A DNA stretch of 50,867 nucleotides from the IMG/VR virus record IMGVR_UViG_3300009374_000002, positions 1 to 50,867 of that record, one strand, 5' to 3'. The position numbers and the translations under genes are program-made. Shown piece after piece: positions 16,496-23,764 of the stretch; positions within the stretch are counted from its first letter, which is position 1; every line of letters starts with the position of its first letter. Source of the DNA: a virus. The notes beneath the pieces were generated by a model. It saw only the letters and a program-made list of their open reading frames with translations, searched no databases and was not told the DNA's origin.

Positions 16496-16962
16496 GTACT
16501 ACGGTTGACTGGATAACTCGGCTCGAGCGGTTGCGTGATGTGCTTGAAGGTGACAACCGCACCGGGCACATACAGTGGCGGGCGGGCAGTGACCGCACGA
16601 ACCATGGTTGGGCGCACTTGGACGTGACGATTGTCGAGGACGAGCCCATGGGGGTATTGACGCCGATGGGTGTGCGTCGTGTCCAGAAGCAGATGCCTAG
16701 CAAGTGGGAGTGCTGGCTGGATGTGCGGGTAGAAATAATCCGGTACAATGCCAACCCCGACGAGGTTGTCGAAGACCTCGTGAACGACGTGCAGGATTTC
16801 GAGGACCGCATACTGGCGGACCGGCAGCTTGATGATGGTGAAGGTACTGCGCTGCTCGTGGACATGACGCCCAACACAGCTGACTTTGACTGGAGTAGGT
16901 TGCGGCCCGACGGTGGTGTGGCTGCAGCTATTATAAATATCAGCATGAGGGAATACGCATGA
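16492..16962 (+). CDS. Tail completion protein, second of a tandem pair
   Basis: 156 residues, ATG overlapping the previous stop. It shares layout and the ILADRQLDDGEGTALLVD segment with the preceding protein and would occupy the same tail-terminator niche. One of the two probably acts as tail terminator and the other as head-tail stopper. Assignment needs structure comparison. Confidence 0.65.
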   Translation: MSTTVDWITRLERLRDVLEGDNRTGHIQWRAGSDRTNHGWAHLDVTIVEDEPMGVLTPMGVRRVQKQMPSKWECWLDVRVEIIRYNANPDEVVEDLVNDVQDFEDRILADRQLDDGEGTALLVDMTPNTADFDWSRLRPDGGVAAAIINISMREYA

Positions 16963-17144
16963 AACGGGTAGTGCTGAAGTATGTAGGACCGGGCCGCAGG
17001 TTTGCCAACATCGATGTACCTGGTGAGGGCACGGTGCGAGTGGCGGTCAACGAGGAGGCCGAATTTCCTGAAGACATCGCCAACAATCTTCTGGACCAGG
17101 GCGGCTGGAAGAAATCACGGCGGCGCTCCAAAAAGGAGGAATAG
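16959..17144 (+). CDS. Small basic tail-region protein
   Basis: 61 residues, overlapping the previous stop. The start VVLKYVGPGRRFANIDVPGEGTV suggests a compact beta domain; the C-terminus is a run of Lys/Arg/Glu. Small proteins of this size just before the tail tube gene are common in siphoviruses. The function is unknown. Confidence 0.6.
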   Translation: MKRVVLKYVGPGRRFANIDVPGEGTVRVAVNEEAEFPEDIANNLLDQGGWKKSRRRSKKEE

Positions 17145-17147
17145 GCC

Positions 17148-18098
17148 ATGAGTATCGGTGTAGGCTTCAAGGGCCACATCGGCATCGTTGCGGAGAACAC
17201 GTGGGGTACCGAGAAAACCCCACGCACTGACTGGTTTGAGTTCATCAGTGAGTCGCTCTCTTACAACGTGCCAATGGTGCCGCTCCCGACCATACGGGGC
17301 CGCTCGAGGCGGGATTTCATCGACGGCGTTCATTACGCTGAGGGTGACATCAACACGGTGTTGTTCTTCGAGGGGCAGGAGCTGTTGTTCAAGCACCTGC
17401 TCGGTTCGGCTGTAAAGTCGGCCAATGACTCGACGTGGGACCACGAGTTCACCCCCGAGACGGATGAAATGACCGGGCTCACTATTGAGGTTGAGCGTGA
17501 CATCGAGTGCCATAACTACCTTGGCATGAAGGTGACGGGCTTGGACCTCTCTCTGGAGGTGGGTGGCTATCTCGAGGCGGCGTGGTCGTTCATCGGCAAG
17601 AGCCGTATTGTTGAGGGGACGCCGGGCACCCCATCGTATCCCGACACGTTGCCCATTCACTATGGGCAGGTGGTGTTCACTCTCAATTCGGTCACTACGT
17701 ACGTGCGGGCCTTCCGTATGTCTATCACAGCACCCTTCACTTCGGCACGTGGGAAATTGGGCAGCACGGTCACGGCTGAGCCACGACCTAGCGGTGTGTT
17801 CGCTGTAGAGGGTGAAATTGAGCTGGAGTTTGATGAGGTTGTTTCGCTGGGGCTGCATCTGGCGGGCACCGAGATACCCATCCAGCTCGTGTGTACTGGT
17901 GATACGGCAGCGGGTGCCGAGAGCTACACGCTGACGATACTCATGCCGCGGTGCAGATTGATGGACGCGGCTGACCCGCAGATCGGTGACGCTGGACCCA
18001 TTGTGTACACCATCCCCTTCATGGCGGTGTACGACAACGACACACCGGACGACGAGCTGACCATCACGCTGCGTAACCTCAACTCGGTTACGGTGTGA
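17148..18098 (+). CDS. Major tail (tube) protein
   Basis: 316 residues, ATG with GGAGGAATAGGCC upstream. The N-terminal FKGHIGIVAENTWGTEKTPR and a later VERDIECHNYLGMKVTGLDLSLE match large tail-tube proteins of actinobacteriophage-like siphoviruses. The order (connectors, tube, chaperone pair, tape measure) makes the call firm. The protein forms stacked hexamers around the tape measure. Confidence 0.85.
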   Translation: MSIGVGFKGHIGIVAENTWGTEKTPRTDWFEFISESLSYNVPMVPLPTIRGRSRRDFIDGVHYAEGDINTVLFFEGQELLFKHLLGSAVKSANDSTWDHEFTPETDEMTGLTIEVERDIECHNYLGMKVTGLDLSLEVGGYLEAAWSFIGKSRIVEGTPGTPSYPDTLPIHYGQVVFTLNSVTTYVRAFRMSITAPFTSARGKLGSTVTAEPRPSGVFAVEGEIELEFDEVVSLGLHLAGTEIPIQLVCTGDTAAGAESYTLTILMPRCRLMDAADPQIGDAGPIVYTIPFMAVYDNDTPDDELTITLRNLNSVTV

Positions 18099-18126
18099 CG
18101 GGCAGGTAACAAAGGAGGCCATACCG

Positions 18127-18600
18127 ATGAGTGGCAACGAGCAGTTCACGCCCACCCCGGCATCGCAGATACGGGGCAAGGGACAGGATGTAGTGCAAAG
18201 CCCGATGACGGAATATGTGTATCGTATCCGTCAACTGACAGCCGACGAGTTCGCAGACATCTACGAGGGGCTCCCGGCTGGCTTCATAACAGCACAGTCC
18301 CTGCCGCCCGCCGAGGTTGACGAGGCAGACCAGATAGAGGCGCTGCGTGTCATTGATAAGGTTGTGGTGGCAGGCACGGTGGAGCCACGGGTGGTGGCTG
18401 GTATAGCACCACCTGATGATGAAGAGGTGGTTGGCACTGCTGACCTTGGACTGGCAGAGACCACATGGATTGCCAGTCAGGTGCTGCGGCTGAATGGCAT
18501 TGACGTCGACCTTGGAGAAGCCCTTGCCCCTTTTTCCAGCGGGCCGGACCACTCCTTGACGGAATTGCCAAGCGATACGGAGTCCTCCCCCATAGCCTGA
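18127..18600 (+). CDS. Tail assembly chaperone, short (G-like) form
   Basis: 157 residues, ATG after AAAGGAGGCCATACCG. It is acidic, with QLTADEFADIYEGLPAGF near residue 35. It lies between tail tube and tape measure, the position of lambda gpG-type chaperones that coat the tape measure during tail assembly. Translation in zero frame ends at 18600, 22 codons past a slippery heptamer. Most ribosomes would make this form. Confidence 0.85.
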   Translation: MSGNEQFTPTPASQIRGKGQDVVQSPMTEYVYRIRQLTADEFADIYEGLPAGFITAQSLPPAEVDEADQIEALRVIDKVVVAGTVEPRVVAGIAPPDDEEVVGTADLGLAETTWIASQVLRLNGIDVDLGEALAPFSSGPDHSLTELPSDTESSPIA

Positions 18601-18740
18601 TGGGGCTGTTTGTGCGGGAGTGGCAGTTCGATGTATCGGTTGCTATGGCGGGGCTTGATGCAGAGGAGCGTGAGCGCAAGCGGCACCAGCGGGAGCTGGA
18701 CCGCAAGGGCCGCCGAAGCGGGTACCGGTTAGGAAGGTAA
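18127..18740 (+). CDS. Tail assembly chaperone, -1 frameshift (G-T-like) fusion
   Basis: Slipping back one base at 18528-18534 joins the first 136 residues to 68 residues in the -1 frame, giving about 204 in all. The new tail reads FQRAGPLLDGIAKRYGVLP, then HSLMGLFVREWQFDV, and ends in a very basic ERERKRHQRELDRKG stretch. That looks like real protein from its first residue onward, well before any start codon in that frame. The same frame also has an ATG at 18600 (46 residues), but the conserved-looking sequence before it argues for frameshifting. The stop at 18740 is one base before the tape measure start. Confidence 0.85.
18528..18534 (+). other. Programmed -1 ribosomal frameshift site (C CCT TTT)
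   Basis: In the chaperone reading frame (codons gcc cct ttt tcc) this is a canonical X XXY YYZ heptamer. Slippage leads into a 68-codon open -1 frame. GC-rich DNA follows (AGCGGGCCGGACC) and could form a stimulatory structure. The location is where lambda-like phages have the G/GT shift. Confidence 0.85.
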
Positions 18741-18741
18741 C

Positions 18742-21426
18742 ATGGCAGACCGCAGGGTCACTATCATAATACAGGCGCTGGACAAGGCCAGCGGGCAGTT
18801 TCAGAAGGTAGCCAAGAACCTCGGTGACGTTGAGAAGCAGATGCGCAAGACGTCCGTTGAGGCTGGCAAGCTGGGTCGCCAGATGGTTATTGCTGGTACT
18901 GCCATGGCCGGTGTTGGTGCTGTTGCTATAAAGATGGCTGCCGATGTGCGTGCTGGTGTCACTGAGGTCGGTACGCTCATGGACGGGGTAACGCAGGGCG
19001 AGCTGCAGGACATGCAGCGGGAGCTTCAGGACTTGGCTGTGGCTTCTGGGCAGGCGCTCAAGCCTCTCATCAAAGCCCGGTACGACATTGTGTCGGCTGG
19101 GTTCCGGTCGGCTGCTGACTCTGCCACGGTGCTGAACCAGGCGGTGCAACTTGCAACCGCCGGTGCCTCTAATGCTGCAACTTCGGCTGACATATTGACT
19201 ACTGCCCTGAATGCGTACGGTATGTCAGCCGATGAGGTTGGCCGGGTTTCTGACGTATTGTTCCAGACCGTGAAGTTTGGTAAGACCACCCTTGACCAGC
19301 TTGCTGGCAGCCTCGGTGTAGTGTTTCCCATGGCCCGTACCTCGGGCACTTCTATAGAAGAGGTCGGGGCTGCAATGTCTACCATGACGGCTGCCGGTAT
19401 AGAAACCACTCTTGCCAGCACTTCCCTGATGCGTGTGTTGCAGGCCATGGCGGCGCCTACTGGTGAGGCTGGGCAGGCGCTTGAAAAGATGGGCATCAAG
19501 ACCACCGATGCTGCGGGCAAGATGCATAACCTCATCGGGATAGTAGAACAGTTCCGTGGCCTCAGTCTCGAGGAAGTGCGTGAGCTGGTACCAGACATTA
19601 GGGCTGCCCGTGGACTGCTGGCCATGGCAAACAACATAGACACGCTGCGTGAGAGCTTTGAGGCCATGGGTGATGCAGCTGGCAGTACCGAGACGGCTTT
19701 CAACATGATGCAGGCTACCCTCCGTACCCAGCTCAACCGGGCGCTCCAGTCCGTGAAGGTCGCCCTGGTCGAGGTCGGGACGGCGCTCGAGCCGATCGCG
19801 CGGCAGTTCGCCGATGCCTTCGTCCCGGCGATGCAGAACCTGGCCGAGTTCGTCCAGGCCAACCAGGGCCTCGTCAAGACCCTCGCCGCGCTCGTGGCCG
19901 GGCTCATCGGCGCCGGCGGCGTTCTCATGGGCTTCAACCTGGCGACGAAGGCGGTCGGCGCGCTGCGGATCGCTTTCGCGCTCCTGACGTCTCACCCGAT
20001 CCTGGCCGCGATCAGCCTCATCGTCGGCGCCCTCGTGGCGCTGGAGACGAAGTTCGGGCTCGTGACCCGGATCGTCAAGGCGTTCGACGACGCCTTGAAG
20101 GGGATCAACGCCGAGGCCCGCACCCATATCGAGATCACCGGGCAGGCGGCCGACGTCATGGCCGAGTACAACCGGAAGGTCGAGGAGCTGCGGGACACGC
20201 AGCCGGAGGTCTATAACGAGCTCGGCAGGCTCGCGGACGAGCTGATAAAAAAGGGGACGAACGTCTCCCTCGCGCAGGTCATGGCCTACAACCAGATGGC
20301 CGCCGAGGGCAAGATACTGACCCAGTCGGAGCTCAAGAGACTGGACGAGGAGCGCATGGCGCAGGAGCGCGCCGTCGAGGAACGTATCCGCGCAGAGGCG
20401 CGGTTCACCGACGAGGTCTCCGCCCTGCGGCTCGACCTGCAGCGTGAGACCTGGGCGCTCCGAGGCGAGGATATGGCGCAGCTCGAGGATGAGATGCGGG
20501 AGCGGCGCCGGATGGTCGCCGACCGTTTCGACTCGGAGATCGCGCTGGCCGAGGAAGGCAGCGAGCGCCGGACGGCCCTCGAGCGCCAGAAGACCGACAC
20601 CCTGGCCCAACTGGACGAGATATACGCCCTGAAGCAGGAGGAGATCGCGAAGCGGACGGAGGCCGCCGACCGCAAGCGGCACGAGGAGAAACTGGCGCGG
20701 GAGCGCGCCACGCTCGACCAGATCAACGAGGCCTGGCTGCAGTACGCGGCGAACGACGAGCAGCGGCAGGCCGCCGAGATCGCCGCCGTGGACGCCCGAG
20801 CCGAGGCGTGGCTGGAGTACATAGACGTCCAGGTCAGGGCCGGGGAGATCGCCGCCGAGGAGGCGGAGAAACTCCGGACCATGGTGGCGCAGACGATGGC
20901 CGGGGTGCGGAGCGATGTGCAGGCTACTGCTGATGGGATGTCTGATGGGTTTGAACGAGCTGCCGGGCAGATTACAAACAACTTCACCAACATTATATTC
21001 GGCAGCATTGGTGAAGGGTTCCGGCAGGCTACCAACGAGGCCGACAGATTCTTCAGTGGCGTGATGCAGATGATATCTCAACTGGCTGCCCGACTGGCAG
21101 TGTTTCAAGCAATCAAGCTTCTGTTCCCGCAGGTGTCTGCTGGTCTTGATGTTGGCAAGTTTGTCTTCGGCATGCAGCATGGTGGGGTGGCTGGTGTTGA
21201 CCGCAGGCCGCCGGGCAGCCGGGACGTTATCCCTGCCATGCTTTCACCTGGCGAGGTGGTGTTGACACCAGCTCAGGCGTCAGCACTTGGCAGGGACATG
21301 GGCCGGGGTGGCTTGCGCCGGTTGGAACTGGATGTGACGGCTCGCACCATATTCGGCACCCATGGCGAACGGGATGCAGTGGGTAGGGAGATTGTCGAAG
21401 TGGTGAGGCCGTTATTGGAGGAGTGA
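18742..21426 (+). CDS. Tail tape measure protein (TP901-like)
   Basis: 894 residues, directly after the chaperone. Residues about 90-330 are the conserved TP901 core (ALKPLIKARYDIVSAGFRSA, AAMSTMTAAGIETTLASTSLMRVLQAM). Hydrophobic segments follow at about 375-435, then a long charged coiled coil (about 500-740). The C-terminus has GGVAGVDRRPPG and AMLSPGEVVLTPAQASALG, the usual tail-end repeat region. It sets tail length. Bases about 19737-20918 differ sharply in codon usage from the two ends, so the middle of the gene appears replaced. Confidence 0.93.
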   Translation: MADRRVTIIIQALDKASGQFQKVAKNLGDVEKQMRKTSVEAGKLGRQMVIAGTAMAGVGAVAIKMAADVRAGVTEVGTLMDGVTQGELQDMQRELQDLAVASGQALKPLIKARYDIVSAGFRSAADSATVLNQAVQLATAGASNAATSADILTTALNAYGMSADEVGRVSDVLFQTVKFGKTTLDQLAGSLGVVFPMARTSGTSIEEVGAAMSTMTAAGIETTLASTSLMRVLQAMAAPTGEAGQALEKMGIKTTDAAGKMHNLIGIVEQFRGLSLEEVRELVPDIRAARGLLAMANNIDTLRESFEAMGDAAGSTETAFNMMQATLRTQLNRALQSVKVALVEVGTALEPIARQFADAFVPAMQNLAEFVQANQGLVKTLAALVAGLIGAGGVLMGFNLATKAVGALRIAFALLTSHPILAAISLIVGALVALETKFGLVTRIVKAFDDALKGINAEARTHIEITGQAADVMAEYNRKVEELRDTQPEVYNELGRLADELIKKGTNVSLAQVMAYNQMAAEGKILTQSELKRLDEERMAQERAVEERIRAEARFTDEVSALRLDLQRETWALRGEDMAQLEDEMRERRRMVADRFDSEIALAEEGSERRTALERQKTDTLAQLDEIYALKQEEIAKRTEAADRKRHEEKLARERATLDQINEAWLQYAANDEQRQAAEIAAVDARAEAWLEYIDVQVRAGEIAAEEAEKLRTMVAQTMAGVRSDVQATADGMSDGFERAAGQITNNFTNIIFGSIGEGFRQATNEADRFFSGVMQMISQLAARLAVFQAIKLLFPQVSAGLDVGKFVFGMQHGGVAGVDRRPPGSRDVIPAMLSPGEVVLTPAQASALGRDMGRGGLRRLELDVTARTIFGTHGERDAVGREIVEVVRPLLEE
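19737..20918. other. Compositionally foreign segment inside the tape measure gene
   Basis: The segment is in frame with the rest of the gene but uses ATC for Ile and many GTC, CTC and CGG codons, whereas flanks prefer ATA, GTG and mixed codons. By eye it has 12 GATC sites in about 1.2 kb; the 17.9 kb upstream of it has about 11. It encodes the hydrophobic and coiled-coil middle. The simplest reading is homologous or illegitimate exchange with another phage's tape measure. Confidence 0.75.
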
Positions 21427-21427
21427 T

Positions 21428-23743
21428 ATGGCAGATCCTGTAATACATTTGAAAAGCCTGCCGGGTGCTACCCGTGACCATGACGTGACGTTCATGGACG
21501 AGCCGCCTTACACCTGTGAGCGGGACAATGCTGACAGTAGGTTCGAGTCCAACGAGGGTGCTATACGGGCCATGGCCCGGCGTATACGGCGGGGGCTGGG
21601 ACTGGACGATGTGTATCTGACACGGGCCAACAAGCTGGCATTGGACCAGTTGCAGGCCAGCCGGGAAGAGTTCTGTGTATCGCCACCGTGGAAGGATGGC
21701 GTGGATGTACTTACTTACTTGCCGTTGCAGAAAACGCTCAGTGACATGCTGCACAAGGACGTCCGGTCTGCAATAACGTTCACCCGCAAGTGTCAGAAGG
21801 CCTCGGCAATATCGGGCAAGTGGTTCGGCCTCGATGAGTCGGTATATGGGACAGCACCCTTCGGGATGGGCCTCCACGTCACAGATCCGTCGCAATATCT
21901 CGACTACGTCTCGTTCGAGGACAAGGTCTACATGACCGCAGACGCCTCGGACAACGCCTCAACCGACACGACACTCACGTTCAAGAATGCGGCGGCAATC
22001 GAGAGGTTCTATGTCGGCCAGTACGTCATGGTCTCGACCGAGGGGCTCGCGACCAACGTGTGGGAGCCGGCTATCATCGACTCGGTGTCGTCGAACAAGA
22101 TGGACGTCACGCTCACGACCGGGTCGACCAACTTGGGCAACACCTCCTCGTTCACCGTCGCCCAGAGAGCGTACGTCACTAACAACCTTTTCTCGGATGG
22201 CCTCCTCGAGGACTCCGGGACCGGGAGTATTACCAACTTCAACACGCCGTCTCTCGTTGAGAAAAACAAGACGATGCAAGAGACCGGGACACAGTGTCTC
22301 CGGGTCATCGGCGGTTCCGACAATGATGGCATCGAGCAAGACTTCGGCGACTACCCGGCCGGGCTCGAGTTGTTCGTGATAGCCAGAGTGAAAGTCATTC
22401 GCGGCACCATGCGGTTTCAGGTCATCAACACGACCAACGCATACGCTCCGCTCGCCCACAATCCATCCGCTGCGACTTGGACGTGGATAAGATACTCCGC
22501 ATCGGTACGGCAATCGGTCGGGACTCAAGGGTCGGGTCAAAAAGCGATGCACATGCGGTTTTTTCAGACCGGCGCGACCGAGGCCGAGTACCTCATCGAC
22601 CGCATCGAGGTCTATCAGAACTTCGTTCCCAACGGTTCATTCGAGGGAACCTACACGACCGGCGACCCGGACGCGCCGGACGAGATAGCGCCGTCGTGGG
22701 GGTCGCAAGCCACCGAGAGTGGTGACGACTTCACCAAGTCCGCCTCTGAGCATGGAGGCGCGTCGGCTCAGGGTATCGATGTAGAGGAAGCCGCTGAAGG
22801 AATCAAGACCGATTCAGCAAGTGTGTATGATGATGCGACATGGTATTGGACCGGGTGTCATTTGAAAGTGACGAGTGGTGTAGCAACGATGAACATGTCG
22901 GTCGATGGTGATGTTGGAGGCGGGGTCACGGCTAACGAGTGGACACTCATCTCCGAGTGCCTCCTCACGACCGGGTCGCAACGCATCAAGATTATGTCCG
23001 ATGGAGGGGCGGCTAATTTCTTGGTCGACGATTGCTTCGCCGTCAAGATTCCCGGCAATCCGTTCGATGATGCCTACTACGACCTTCCGGAGCCGTTGTC
23101 GACCGATGGGTATACTATATTTTGGACGTGGATGCCCGATGTGGCGAATACTGGTTATGACCAAGATGCAGCTATCTGGACTATTGCTCGCAGAGTTTTT
23201 GCTTCAAGTGACAGGGTGTATTCCACATACGATGAAAGCGCCACCACGATGGTGTTTTCGAACACCTCGACGGCAAGCGGTAACGACCAATCGAATATAG
23301 CGTCAACCACATTCAACGCCAAAGACAAAATGTTCTTTGCCATGAAGGTTGACGGGGGAACGGGGGCGATGAAGTCTTGGCGGAAAAACGGAACCGGTGC
23401 TACATCAACCGGTTCCGGGGCTGGGGCCACGATAGCTGCAGGGCTTACGAGGTTATGGTTCAGGTCCGGGAGTGGTGCTGAGTTTCATCTGTCTTCGAGG
23501 GGCACGGCGGCGTGTTTTATTGTTGTCAATGAAGTTATGTCAGATGCAGATATTGAAGCCATCCTTGACATGTTCTCTGGCGTTGATGCCGATGTGCTGG
23601 CGCTGCAGGAAGAAACGCATGGGGTGCTGTACCGGGTGGCGCCGGGGGGGGTGGATGTGGAGCCGTGGCAGTCTGATAAGTTCCACGGTCAGGTGGGGCT
23701 CGTGGAAGTTGACAGGGTTGGTGTACGTACCGCATTGCCGTAG
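21428..23743 (+). CDS. Large tail/baseplate protein with carbohydrate-binding-like domains (paralogue 1)
   Basis: 771 residues. Residues 1-150 (VIHLKSLPG, RRIRRGL, VSPPW, TYLPLQ) and the last 60 (LALQEETHG onward) match the next gene closely and are probably the virion-attachment parts. Between them lie a beta segment (about 170-260), two CBM4/9-like jelly-roll blocks (NLFSDGLLEDSG; then PNGSFEGTYTTG) and a LamG-like domain (DAYYDLPEPLSTDGYTIFWTWMP onward). It is likely an adsorption protein at the tail tip. The central part, about 21850-23570, has a different composition from the ends. Confidence 0.7.
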   Translation: MADPVIHLKSLPGATRDHDVTFMDEPPYTCERDNADSRFESNEGAIRAMARRIRRGLGLDDVYLTRANKLALDQLQASREEFCVSPPWKDGVDVLTYLPLQKTLSDMLHKDVRSAITFTRKCQKASAISGKWFGLDESVYGTAPFGMGLHVTDPSQYLDYVSFEDKVYMTADASDNASTDTTLTFKNAAAIERFYVGQYVMVSTEGLATNVWEPAIIDSVSSNKMDVTLTTGSTNLGNTSSFTVAQRAYVTNNLFSDGLLEDSGTGSITNFNTPSLVEKNKTMQETGTQCLRVIGGSDNDGIEQDFGDYPAGLELFVIARVKVIRGTMRFQVINTTNAYAPLAHNPSAATWTWIRYSASVRQSVGTQGSGQKAMHMRFFQTGATEAEYLIDRIEVYQNFVPNGSFEGTYTTGDPDAPDEIAPSWGSQATESGDDFTKSASEHGGASAQGIDVEEAAEGIKTDSASVYDDATWYWTGCHLKVTSGVATMNMSVDGDVGGGVTANEWTLISECLLTTGSQRIKIMSDGGAANFLVDDCFAVKIPGNPFDDAYYDLPEPLSTDGYTIFWTWMPDVANTGYDQDAAIWTIARRVFASSDRVYSTYDESATTMVFSNTSTASGNDQSNIASTTFNAKDKMFFAMKVDGGTGAMKSWRKNGTGATSTGSGAGATIAAGLTRLWFRSGSGAEFHLSSRGTAACFIVVNEVMSDADIEAILDMFSGVDADVLALQEETHGVLYRVAPGGVDVEPWQSDKFHGQVGLVEVDRVGVRTALP

Positions 23744-23764
23744 CAGCAGGGGGGAGTGACGAGA

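Noticed and set aside
19225-21180. 651-codon minus-strand frame opposite the tape measure gene
   Set aside because: Antisense shadow; low-complexity Leu/Gly/Asp/Val protein with no motif, and the plus strand is a solid TP901 protein.
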